Shown one piece after another: positions 37,155-45,008 of a DNA stretch of 49,126 nt (its first letter is position 1; the number at the start of each line of letters is the position of its first letter). Position numbers and translations under genes: made by a program. The stretch lies in assembly GCA_021786845.1 (NCBI GenBank), contig JAJYMO010000065.1, positions 1 through 49,126 of the forward strand, written 5' to 3'. The stretch is from Pseudomonadota bacterium (GTDB taxonomy: Bacteria; Pseudomonadota; Gammaproteobacteria; Burkholderiales; Sulfuriferulaceae). Under the pieces are notes generated by a model that saw only the letters and a list, made by a program, of their open reading frames with translations, searched no databases and had not been told where the DNA came from.

Positions 37155-38630
37155 TCAATCGCCGTTGGCAGGTTCATCAGGCAACAGTGGTTGCGCTTCA
37201 CGCAGGGTATCCAAATCCACCGCTTCAATTTGGCTAAAACGCCGGCTGATTTTCTGGCTGGTGGTGTGGACATCCGCAGCGTCTTCATGCGCTTGGCGGA
37301 TATGGTCGGCCAGCTTTTTCATGCGGGTGTCAAAACGGTTAAATTCTTTCCCCAATCGGGACAACTCATCTTTGATGATGTGTACTTGACGGCGTGTTTC
37401 GACGTCTTTTATCACGGCACGCGCGGTATTCAGGACTGCCATCAGTGTGGTGGGCGAGACGATCCATACCCGATGCAGTTGGGCGTATTCATTCAGCTCG
37501 GCATGATTGCCGTGGATTTCTGCGAACACCGCTTCGGCAGGCACAAACATGACTGCGCCGTCCGACGTTTCCCCCTCGATGAGGTATTTGCTGGCGATGT
37601 CGTCGATGTGCTTGCGGATATCTGCCTTGAATGCACGGATATGCAAGATACGCTCAGACTCCGGCAGCGCGGCAACCATCATGCGATGGTAGTTTTCCAG
37701 TGGAAATTTCGCGTCGATGGCTACATTGCCGGTGGGTTCAGGCAATTGGAGCAGGCAATCCACCCGATTACCGTTGGAGAGCGTCACCTGGAACGCGTAG
37801 GCATCCGGCGGCAGGATGTTGCGTACCAGGCTTTCCAGTTGCACTTCGCCAAACGCGCCGCGTGAGCGTTTGTCACCCAACAGCGACTGCAGGGTCACGA
37901 CATTGCTGGTGAGGCTGTCGATTTTTTTCTGCGCTTCGTCGATGGTGGCCAGGCGGGTCATCACATTGACAAAGGTTTCATTGGTTTTTTTGAAGCCCTC
38001 ATCCAGTCGTTCAGTGACTTTGCCGGAGATTTCACCCAGCCGGGTATTGACTGTGGCATTCAGACCTTCAATCACCGTGGTCAATTGGGCAGAAATGTGC
38101 TGCATGGTGTTCTGCATGACGACTTGTTGGGCGCGACCTTGTTCGGCCAGCGTTTGCAAGGTTTGGCCGAGAAATTCAGTTTGTGCCTGTTTGAGCCCGG
38201 CCGAAGACGCGTTCAGTTGCGTGGCGAGGGTCTCCCGGTTTTGTGCCAGTTCTGTTGCCTGGGATACCCCCAGCGAATTCAATGCGGATTGTGTGGCGGC
38301 GCGTGTTCCGGCGAGTTCGCTGGATTGAGCCAGTTGCAACTGGTGAATGACTTCACGCAGTTGGTTGAGCTCGCCACCCAGTCCGTTGCGCAAGCGCTCG
38401 GAATGGTCGAGCAGGGCGCCCTGGTTGCGTTCTGCGAGGCTGCTCAAACCCTGTTGTAAGGCCTGTGCGAGCGTGTTCTGGTCTGTTTCGGCGGTGAGTG
38501 TGAGCTGTGCTGCGAGCATTTCCATTCGGCTGCGTAACGCGCGTGTGGTGATGAGCAACCACACGAGCAAGGTAAAGAGTACGATGAGAAATGCCAGTAA
38601 ATAAGCGGGGCCCGTAACGGAATTTAACAT
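37155..38630 (-). CDS. rmuC: DNA recombination protein RmuC
   Basis: RmuC limits DNA inversions and is predicted to be a nuclease-related protein. The 491 aa have an N-terminal membrane segment (about residues 9-27), a long coiled coil rich in Gln/Glu/Leu (about 35-250), and the RmuC domain with KRSRGAFGEVQLESLVRNIL, NVAIDAKFPLENYHRM and VWIVSPTTLMAVLNTARAV. It is first in a minus-strand series rmuC-DUF2288-bcr. No strong Shine-Dalgarno is seen. Confidence 0.92.
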   Translation of the reverse strand: MLNSVTGPAYLLAFLIVLFTLLVWLLITTRALRSRMEMLAAQLTLTAETDQNTLAQALQQGLSSLAERNQGALLDHSERLRNGLGGELNQLREVIHQLQLAQSSELAGTRAATQSALNSLGVSQATELAQNRETLATQLNASSAGLKQAQTEFLGQTLQTLAEQGRAQQVVMQNTMQHISAQLTTVIEGLNATVNTRLGEISGKVTERLDEGFKKTNETFVNVMTRLATIDEAQKKIDSLTSNVVTLQSLLGDKRSRGAFGEVQLESLVRNILPPDAYAFQVTLSNGNRVDCLLQLPEPTGNVAIDAKFPLENYHRMMVAALPESERILHIRAFKADIRKHIDDIASKYLIEGETSDGAVMFVPAEAVFAEIHGNHAELNEYAQLHRVWIVSPTTLMAVLNTARAVIKDVETRRQVHIIKDELSRLGKEFNRFDTRMKKLADHIRQAHEDAADVHTTSQKISRRFSQIEAVDLDTLREAQPLLPDEPANGD

Positions 38631-38720
38631 GATGAGTCAAGTTGGATGCGCAGTACGAATGTGTTCCAAGTATAACGCACCCCAACGGCGCTATCTGCAA
38701 TTATCTGCCACATTCAGAAG

Positions 38721-38790
38721 AATGGGGGACAGACCACGATTTTCACAATCATTCCCGGAGTTCATCATAAATTGTGGTCTGTCCCCAATT
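38721..38790. repeat. Inverted repeat, copy 1 (GGGGACAGACCAC type)
   Basis: The left arm 38721-38742 and right arm 38769-38790 are inverted copies of about 22 nt with two mismatches around the core GGGGACAGACCAC. The loop is about 26 nt. The same core occurs at 39499-39597 and 41942-42010. No transposase is in the window. Confidence 0.8.
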
Positions 38791-38866
38791 TATCCCTTTC
38801 ATGCTTGTGCAGGCAACTGGTTGAATGTAATATGACTATGTGGTAATGACCAGGGGTTAATTTAAA

Positions 38867-39103
38867 ATGCATAACAGGCAAATATCGAAATCAGCATTCA
38901 AGGCAAAGGCGCTCGAATATTTTCGTCAAATTGCATCATCTGGAGAGAGCGTGATTGTGACGGATCATGGCAAGCCCGCGCTGGAAGTACGCCCATATCG
39001 GGACACCGCCCGACAGCCACTCGATGTCTTGCGCGGCTCTTTAATCAGGTATGAGCATCCAACAGACCCGGTTGCGGTGGATTTTTGGACGGCTGCGCAG
39101 TGA
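38867..39103 (+). CDS. Antitoxin, Phd/YefM family
   Basis: A 78-aa protein of the Phd/YefM type: SAFKAKALEYFRQIASSGESV and VIVTDHGKPALEVRPY form the usual N-terminal DNA-binding fold. The C-terminal tail (about 50-78) would bind and neutralise the toxin. It likely represses its own operon. Weak AGGGG upstream of ATG 38867. Its stop overlaps the toxin start as GTGA, so the pair is translationally coupled. Confidence 0.88.
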   Translation: MHNRQISKSAFKAKALEYFRQIASSGESVIVTDHGKPALEVRPYRDTARQPLDVLRGSLIRYEHPTDPVAVDFWTAAQ

Positions 39104-39495
39104 TCGTTCTGGATACCCATGCACTGGTATGGTGGGTGACAGGCGATGCCGCGTTAAGCAAAAGCGCCAAAGCGGCCATTGAATTCGAGCAGACCAGCGG
39201 CGAAATTATTATTTCGGCCATTACTGCCTGGGAAATTGCAATGCTGGTTGAGCATGACCGGTTGGTGCTGTCCATGGATGTTGATAACTGGATTTCAACC
39301 GTGGCCGACATTGATGCGGTGAGGTTCATGTCAATTGATATTGAAATTGCGATGAAATCTGTTGTATTACCGGGCGAGTTTCATAAAGACCCCGCAGACC
39401 GCATGATTGTGGCGACGGCACGTAAACTGGCTGCACCGCTCGTCACTAAGGACGATAAATTACGCGGGTATCCGCACGTCCACACCATTTGGTAG
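39100..39495 (+). CDS. vapC: Toxin, PIN-domain ribonuclease (VapC type)
   Basis: A PIN-domain RNase, 131 aa from GTG 39100. The four acidic active-site residues are visible: Asp5 (VLDTHALVWW), Glu45 (AITAWEIAML), Asp97/Asp100 (KDPADRMIVATA) and Asp118/Asp119 (VTKDDKL). The frame is open to TTG 39085, but GTG 39100 overlaps the antitoxin stop and begins directly at the PIN strand. PIN toxins paired with Phd-type antitoxins are common. A repeat copy begins 4 nt after the stop. Confidence 0.9.
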   Translation: MIVLDTHALVWWVTGDAALSKSAKAAIEFEQTSGEIIISAITAWEIAMLVEHDRLVLSMDVDNWISTVADIDAVRFMSIDIEIAMKSVVLPGEFHKDPADRMIVATARKLAAPLVTKDDKLRGYPHVHTIW

Positions 39496-39498
39496 GGA

Positions 39499-39597
39499 GA
39501 ATGGGGGCAGCCCACAATTTTCATACGTCTTCCCTGTTCCCTGCTACCAGATAATCCACATTCTTCGCTTGCATCATTTGTAGTCTGTCCCCCATTC
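39499..39597. repeat. Inverted repeat, copy 2 (degenerate)
   Basis: The left arm GAATGGGGGCAGCCCACAAT starts at 39499; the right arm, reverse-complemented, reads GAATGGGGGACAGACTACAA and ends at about 39597. The arms differ at several positions and enclose about 50 nt. It starts 4 nt after the toxin stop, so copies 1 and 2 bracket the toxin-antitoxin pair. Confidence 0.7.
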
Positions 39598-39640
39598 CAC
39601 AGATAAGTACAATTTAATTGTGTTTATTATGAAAAATTGA

Positions 39641-39669
39641 TTGACATTGCTGGCGCTTGGCAGTAAAGT
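39641..39669 (+). promoter_or_regulatory. Sigma-70 promoter ahead of the structured leader
   Basis: A consensus TTGACA (39641-39646), exactly 17 nt, then TAAAGT (39664-39669). The predicted start is near 39676. No long ORF follows for 340 nt, which points to a long 5' UTR or a small RNA. Confidence 0.68.
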
Positions 39670-39675
39670 CCGCCC

Positions 39676-40022
39676 GTTATTATTACTTGGAGGCCCATCT
39701 TGGACAGTTGCTCCTGTAGATTATTCTACGCGCAGTAAGTCAGCGAGATCGCGGCCTTTTCTTATATACCGCCGTCTCGCTGATAAAGCGGGGCGGTGCG
39801 TCACATCAGCAGTGCAGTTGTTATCACTGCGATCAGCACCCCCATAAAATTGTTGAATGGCTTTGCCATATTTCCGTTTCGGATATGGTTTGGCTGACAT
39901 GTTCATTTTGCCTTGGCGTTTGTCGCTTTGTCTGGGTGAATTGTGCGTAAATTCAACGTTAATACGCAGTCGAAATCCGGTATTGCCGGATCAGGACTTG
40001 CAATTTATGTGAGGTCGAAATC
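39676..40022 (+). ncRNA. Structured untranslated leader or small RNA, unidentified
   Basis: About 350 nt without a credible gene but with four hairpins. (1) 39740-39783: TCAGCGAGA/TCTCGCTGA with inner CGGC/GCCG. (2) 39790-39843: outer GGGG and GGTGC pairing with GCACC and CCC, inner GCAGT/ACTGC. (3) 39866-39888: CCATAT/ATATGG with CCG-ttt-CGG tip. (4) 39975-39991: ATCCGG-tattg-CCGGAT, 31 nt before the first short ORF. Riboswitch, leader or sRNA are all possible; I do not recognise a known class, and I found no diagnostic core motif. Confidence 0.45.
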
Positions 40023-40211
40023 ATGAAAATAAATTTCTTTTTGAGCAAAGTGGCATTCTGCATTTCCATGGAAAACTGCTGGCAAGTTGTTCGCGGTCGT
40101 GTAGCCAAAAACGTGCCCAGCCACACCATGGATCCCGGTGTAGTGCCTGTCCGTGCCGGCATGTACGGCCTTCTGGTCATGTCGGGGCATGAGCAGGATC
40201 GCAGTCGCTAG
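40023..40211 (+). CDS. Short ORF upstream of the porin, unknown
   Basis: A 62-aa frame starting MKINFFLSKVAFCISMENCW, with GAGGT at 40011-40015 and 7-nt spacing to ATG 40023. I recognise no family. It lies in the long leader and could be a leader peptide, a small protein, or a remnant. Another Shine-Dalgarno and a short ORF follow 17 nt after its stop. Confidence 0.4.
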   Translation: MKINFFLSKVAFCISMENCWQVVRGRVAKNVPSHTMDPGVVPVRAGMYGLLVMSGHEQDRSR

Positions 40212-40240
40212 GCGGTCTGCAGATTTTAAAGGAGTAAACC

Positions 40241-40285
40241 ATGGAAAGTGACAGTAAGTCTGGCGTGACCGTTCTGGCTCGGTAA
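40241..40285 (+). CDS. Very short ORF (14 codons) with strong ribosome-binding site
   Basis: AAAGGAG at 40228-40234 lies 6 nt before ATG 40241, the best Shine-Dalgarno in this region. The frame encodes MESDSKSGVTVLAR and stops at 40283. In the porin frame, codons are open from 40269 (just after a stop at 40266-40268), so a one-base shift near 40266-40282 would join this start to the porin. Either a leader peptide or a broken 5' end. Confidence 0.4.
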   Translation: MESDSKSGVTVLAR

Positions 40286-40454
40286 TCCTGTCCCGCAATT
40301 CATTTGCGTCGATTGGTGGCTGGCCGGTACGGTCGCTCCGCTCGACGGTTTCCATGTGGCTGATCGCCACCTGATCCGTCTTCTGACACCTGAACACGTA
40401 TGCTGTGCGCTAATGATGAAGGCACGCATTCGCCAAAGACAGGAAAGTAACCAA

Positions 40455-41924
40455 GTGGAAAAAATGATTGATGTACATATTGATGCCAAAGCAGACCTGT
40501 TTGCGCCCGCACAGCGCCTCAGGTTTTTGCAAGGCATGATGGTGATGCTGGGCTTGACCACCGTTCAATTTGCATTTGCGCAGTCTGTAGATCCGGCTGA
40601 AAGGCCAAATGAAACGGGCAGCCCCTCCAATTTGAGTGCTGCATCGGTGAGTTCAGCGCAAATAACGCCTGTTGCAGTTGATTCTGTATCGCAATGGGCT
40701 GTTTACGGCCAGTACACCAATGTTTATCAATGGCACCCAGCGTTTAACTCGCCTTATTCAGGCACCAATAGCCTGACTGCGACCAACAATGGTGAGCAAA
40801 CGAACGATGCGACGCTTTATTTGGGATACCAGTTGTCACCCACTACCGAATTTTGGATTAACCCGGAATATGATCAAGGGTTTGGATTAAATGATACCTT
40901 GGGAGTGGCAGGTTTCCCCAGCGGCGAGGCGTATAAAGTAGGGGCCAATAATCCCTATTACCGTACGCCGCGTTTATTTATGCGCAAGGTGTTTAACCTG
41001 GGCGGTGCGGCGCAATCGATTGAAGCTGACGCCAATCAAATGGCAGAGACACGCAGTGCGGATAACCTTGTGTTGACGGTAGGCAAATTTGCGGTGACTG
41101 ATGTGTTTGATACCAACAGCTATGCGCATGACCCGCGTGCGGATTTTTTAAATTGGTCAGTCATTGATGCCGGTGCGTTTGATTATGCAGCAGATTCTTG
41201 GGGGTACAGCTATGGTGCGAGTGCTGAATGGACGCAATCATGGTGGACTTGGCGCAGCGGGGTGTTTGATTTGTCCACAGTACCAAACGGCGAAAAACTG
41301 AGTGAGAACATGAGTGAGTTTGAATTGGTGACGGAGTTTGAAGAACGGCATCAATGGCACAGCTTCCCGGGAAAAGTGAAAGTATTGGTGTTTGCGAATC
41401 ATGCACCTATGGGCAGTTATGGGCAAGCTGTGTTGCTGGGTCAGCAGACTGGGCGTGTTCCAGATACCGCACTGGTGAGGCAAATGAGTTGGCGGCCTGG
41501 TGTGGAATTGAATATGGAACAGGGTTTAAGTGAGAGTCTGGGTATATTTGGGCGTGCCAGCATGAATGATGGTGCGCAAGAGGCTTATGAGTTTACGGAT
41601 ATTAATCAATCTATTTCCGCAGGATTTTCCTTGCAAGGCAAGTCTTGGGGCAGGGAACAAGACACGGTAGGCGTGGCTTACGTGCTGAACGGCATTTCTC
41701 GTGCTGCGCAATCTTATTTTGCGGCAGGTGGCTTGGGTGTGTTGGTGGGTGATGGACAATTGCCTCATTACGGATATGAAAATATCACTGAAATGTTTTA
41801 TGCGTGGCAAATACAGCCCCGTGTGGCATTGAGCCTGGATTATCAATACATTGCCAACCCTGCGTATAACGTGGATCGTGGCCCGGTTAATGTGTTCGGC
41901 GTGCGCACACACCTGAATTTTTAG
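40455..41924 (+). CDS. Outer-membrane porin, OprB (carbohydrate-selective) type
   Basis: An outer-membrane beta-barrel of the OprB family: GYQLSPTTEFWINPEYDQGF, GAAQSIEADANQMAETRSADN, LTVGKFAVTDVFDTNSYAHDPR, DFLNWSVIDAGAFDYAAD and a C-terminus ending in Phe (FGVRTHLNF). From GTG 40455 it is 489 aa; AGGAAAG (40441-40447) supports this, and ATG 40464 is close behind. The hydrophobic signal core (MMVMLGLTTVQFAFA) follows an unusually long n-region. The substrate is not readable; OprB-like porins carry sugars, and one relative is a manganese porin. Confidence 0.83.
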   Translation: MEKMIDVHIDAKADLFAPAQRLRFLQGMMVMLGLTTVQFAFAQSVDPAERPNETGSPSNLSAASVSSAQITPVAVDSVSQWAVYGQYTNVYQWHPAFNSPYSGTNSLTATNNGEQTNDATLYLGYQLSPTTEFWINPEYDQGFGLNDTLGVAGFPSGEAYKVGANNPYYRTPRLFMRKVFNLGGAAQSIEADANQMAETRSADNLVLTVGKFAVTDVFDTNSYAHDPRADFLNWSVIDAGAFDYAADSWGYSYGASAEWTQSWWTWRSGVFDLSTVPNGEKLSENMSEFELVTEFEERHQWHSFPGKVKVLVFANHAPMGSYGQAVLLGQQTGRVPDTALVRQMSWRPGVELNMEQGLSESLGIFGRASMNDGAQEAYEFTDINQSISAGFSLQGKSWGREQDTVGVAYVLNGISRAAQSYFAAGGLGVLVGDGQLPHYGYENITEMFYAWQIQPRVALSLDYQYIANPAYNVDRGPVNVFGVRTHLNF

Positions 41925-41941
41925 TACGATAACGCGAGAAA

Positions 41942-42010
41942 CAGGGGGGGTAGACCAAAAAACAGGGGACAACCCGCAATTTATTTAATTGTGGGTTGTC
42001 CCCTGTTTTT
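41942..42010. repeat. Inverted repeat, copy 3, also a likely terminator
   Basis: A near-perfect palindrome at 41957-42010: AAAACAGGGGACAACCCGCA with its complement ending GGGTTGTCCCCTGTTTTT, one mismatch, short AT loop. The T run would stop the porin transcript, and the A run the convergent PDH transcript. A partial extra arm (GGGGGTAGACCA) lies just before it at 41945-41956. Confidence 0.75.
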
Positions 42011-42030
42011 CTGTTTCTTTTCTCCGGGGT

Positions 42031-44994
42031 TTATTTTGCCGCTGTGCGGCGTAGCCGCGACAACAGGCGCCGTGCCAGTTCACCAAATAACTCGGTTTGG
42101 GTGGGATGAGGATGGATGGCTTGCGCCACTTGTTCCAAACTCAGTCCAGCGGAGACCATGAGCACGGCTTCACCAATCAGTGTGTCGGTGTGTTCGGTGA
42201 GGAAGTGCACCCCAATGATTTTGTGACTGGTTTTGTTGGCGACCAGTTTAATCATGCCGTTTGTTTCGCCGGTAATCATCGCCTTGGCGTCAATGCTCAT
42301 CGGCATTTTGACTTCGACAGCGTCGATGCCGCGTGCTTTGGCTTGCGCCAGAGACAGGCCGACAAAACCCGCCTGCGGACGACTGAATGTCACGCCGCAG
42401 TCTACATCCTGATTGTATTGCGCATCTTCACCCAGCAGGTTAGTGGCCGCCACACGCCCTTGGGTGGCAGCGGTGTGTGCCAGCATGTAACCACCGATGA
42501 CATCGCCTACTGCGAAAATGTTGGGTTGCGACGTGCATCCACGTGCATCCACTTTGATGGCCGCGCCGTTCAGGACAACGCCTGCAGCAGCCAGATTGAG
42601 TTTGCTGGTGTCTGGACGCTTGCCCGTAGACATCAAGATATAATCACAGGCATATTCAACAAGTTGGCCGTCCTGATCGTGATAAGCGACATGCATGTTA
42701 CCCGCAGTACCCTTGATCTGGCTAATTTTTACCTGGGTACGTACGGTCAATTCTTGTTGCAGAATGCCTGTGAGTTGTTTGGCAATTTCATCTTCCACTT
42801 CGGCCAAAATTCGTTCTTGTGCTTCGAGGATAAGAATCTCAGTGCCGAAATCATGGAAAATTTGCGCCATTTCGATGCCAATCACGCCACCACCGATGAT
42901 GGCCATGCGTTTCGGTGGTGTGGGCAGATTCCAAATGGTGTCAGAGGTAATGACGCCACCGCTGACCAAGCCATCTTGTGCGCCAGGAATAGGTGGAATA
43001 AATGGAGGCGCGCCGGTGGCAATGACCGCTGCACCAAATTTAAGTGTATAGGTTTCGCCTTGGGATGGCACCACTTGCAGGGTGTGCTCATCAACAAAAG
43101 AAGCAAAGCCTTCGCGCATGTCAATTTTGACACCCTTGTCGGTTTTGAGCGCCATTTCACCACGTGTTTGCAACACCGTTTTACGGTGCTGCTCTAACAC
43201 AGGCCAATTTAATTTGGGTTTGTCGGTGTTCAAAACGCCCTTGTCGGCGTCGTGGGCACGATCGCGCAATAAATCCGCAGTATGTCGCCATGCTTTGGAT
43301 GGAATGCAGCCACGCCACAAACATTCGCCGCCGGGCAGGGGGGCGTTGTTGATCAGTGTGACTTTTGTCCCGTGCTCAACCAAGTCACGGGCGCAGTCTT
43401 CTCCACCGGGGCCGCCACCAATGACAACAACCGACACATCCCAGTCCCCATCAGGGATGGGTTTGGGTTTTTCACCAGGCTCACCAGACATCCAGGTTTC
43501 AGGTTGCTCGATGATCTGTTTTAAGTGTGCCAGATAGTTGGCAACATGGGCGCCATTGACGACACGGTGGTCGGCGGTGACACAAATCGGCATACCATTC
43601 GAGCCATTGGCGGCTATGGCCATGATGGCGCCAATTCCGGGCGTTGGTATTGCCGTGAAATGGGTGACGCCGAGCATGCCCATATTGGAAATGGTGAAGG
43701 TCGGGTTGGTGTATTCGGCTGGCGCCAGCTTGCGGGCGCGGGCACGGGGCATCAGGTCAGACCATTCCGCCTGCAACTGTTCCAGTGTTTTATTGCCCAC
43801 ATCCGACAAAATCGGCACCACCAAACCGCCACCATCCGCTGACACCGCAATACCAAAATTGTGTTCCTTGTGTTCAACAATTTTGTCCACCGGCTGGTAA
43901 CAGCAATTGAGCATGGGGTGCTCAAGCATGGCCTGTGAACAGGCTTTGGCGATGGCGACTGTGATGGACACTTTGCGTGCTTTGGCCGCAGCAATCAGTT
44001 TTTCCGGATAGATATTGAAGGTAACATCAAAGGTGGGTAGCGTCAGTGAGGCCGTCATGGAATGCGACACGGCCTTTTCCATGGAAGTCATTGCGCGACC
44101 TGTGCCTGGTACATCCACTTGCGGCAAAGCGTGCGCGATTTCTTTCATGTTCGGACGGGCATGCAGGACATCTTGCGCCACAATGACATGGTTTGGACCC
44201 GAACCGTGCAGTTTGCTCAAGTCAACACCTTGCTGACCAGCCAGTTTGCGGGCATAAGGCGAGGCATAATGGCCTTGTGGACGCGCGGCGGGGGAAACAT
44301 TGCTAACTGCTGCTGCGGCAGGGACAGCTTTGGTCATGCTGGCATGGGCGGCGGCAGGTTGGGGATGACTGGTGGAATGCGTGACAACGATTTTGTGTGC
44401 GGCTGAAAGCGTCACTTCGGTATCGTTTATGGCGCCAGACTCGGCGACAATAAAGGCCATGGGGTGCGCCACCTGCACGGTGCTGCCCACAGCAGCCATT
44501 GGGCCGGAAAGCCAGCCATCCTGGAATACCTCGACATCCATGATGGCTTTGTCGGTTTCGACAGTGGCCACGATATCGCCACGCTTGATGGCATCACCCA
44601 GCTGTTTTTCCCAGCTGACCACAATGCCTTCTGTCATGGTGTCGGACAATTGCGGCATGACAATCGCAGTGCCGGAATGGCGCGGAATCATTTCAGTGGA
44701 TGCGACATCGGTCACCACTTCGTTTGGCGCAATATTGGCTTCACCCAGTGCGTCGCTGATGTAGCCCAATGCACCGGACACGGCAACGCTGGCACCGATT
44801 TCAGCCAGAGGACCCATCAGGTACCCGGCTTTAAATACCTCTACATCCATGATGGCCTTGTCGGTTTCCACGGTCGCAACAATGTCGCCACGTTCAACCC
44901 GGTCGCCAATTTGTTTTTCCCAACTGACCAGAATGCCCTCGGTCATGGTGTCCGAGAGTTGGGGCATAGTGATAACGTAATGCTGTGAGGACAT
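42031..44994 (-). CDS. Pyruvate dehydrogenase E2-E3 fusion (acetyltransferase plus dihydrolipoyl dehydrogenase)
   Basis: A 987-aa fusion. Two lipoyl domains with lipoyl lysines Lys46 and Lys149 (ETDKAIMD in both), a subunit-binding domain (about 243-279, SPYARKLAGQQGVDLSKLHG), the E2 catalytic domain (about 295-500) with ADHRVVNGA where HxxxDG is usual, then an E3 from about 520. E3 shows FAD motif VVVIGGGPGGEDCA, redox Cys558/Cys563 (GGECLWRGCIPSK), NAD motif IIGGGVIGIEMA and C-terminal HPHPTQTE. Transcribed after pdhB, 14 nt downstream. It serves entry of pyruvate into the TCA cycle. Confidence 0.93.
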   Translation of the reverse strand: MSSQHYVITMPQLSDTMTEGILVSWEKQIGDRVERGDIVATVETDKAIMDVEVFKAGYLMGPLAEIGASVAVSGALGYISDALGEANIAPNEVVTDVASTEMIPRHSGTAIVMPQLSDTMTEGIVVSWEKQLGDAIKRGDIVATVETDKAIMDVEVFQDGWLSGPMAAVGSTVQVAHPMAFIVAESGAINDTEVTLSAAHKIVVTHSTSHPQPAAAHASMTKAVPAAAAVSNVSPAARPQGHYASPYARKLAGQQGVDLSKLHGSGPNHVIVAQDVLHARPNMKEIAHALPQVDVPGTGRAMTSMEKAVSHSMTASLTLPTFDVTFNIYPEKLIAAAKARKVSITVAIAKACSQAMLEHPMLNCCYQPVDKIVEHKEHNFGIAVSADGGGLVVPILSDVGNKTLEQLQAEWSDLMPRARARKLAPAEYTNPTFTISNMGMLGVTHFTAIPTPGIGAIMAIAANGSNGMPICVTADHRVVNGAHVANYLAHLKQIIEQPETWMSGEPGEKPKPIPDGDWDVSVVVIGGGPGGEDCARDLVEHGTKVTLINNAPLPGGECLWRGCIPSKAWRHTADLLRDRAHDADKGVLNTDKPKLNWPVLEQHRKTVLQTRGEMALKTDKGVKIDMREGFASFVDEHTLQVVPSQGETYTLKFGAAVIATGAPPFIPPIPGAQDGLVSGGVITSDTIWNLPTPPKRMAIIGGGVIGIEMAQIFHDFGTEILILEAQERILAEVEDEIAKQLTGILQQELTVRTQVKISQIKGTAGNMHVAYHDQDGQLVEYACDYILMSTGKRPDTSKLNLAAAGVVLNGAAIKVDARGCTSQPNIFAVGDVIGGYMLAHTAATQGRVAATNLLGEDAQYNQDVDCGVTFSRPQAGFVGLSLAQAKARGIDAVEVKMPMSIDAKAMITGETNGMIKLVANKTSHKIIGVHFLTEHTDTLIGEAVLMVSAGLSLEQVAQAIHPHPTQTELFGELARRLLSRLRRTAAK

Positions 44995-45008
44995 ATTCGG
45001 GGATACCT

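Noticed and set aside
37077-37865. 262-aa frame antisense to rmuC
   Set aside because: RmuC on the other strand has clear family motifs; this frame has none.
38805-38833. Promoter for the toxin-antitoxin pair (TTGTGC, 17 nt, TAATAT)
   Set aside because: Both boxes are poor matches; too weak to list as a feature.
42097-43197. 366-aa frame antisense to the E2-E3 gene
   Set aside because: A long antisense frame over a strongly conserved gene; the predicted protein has no recognisable motif and a typical shadow composition.
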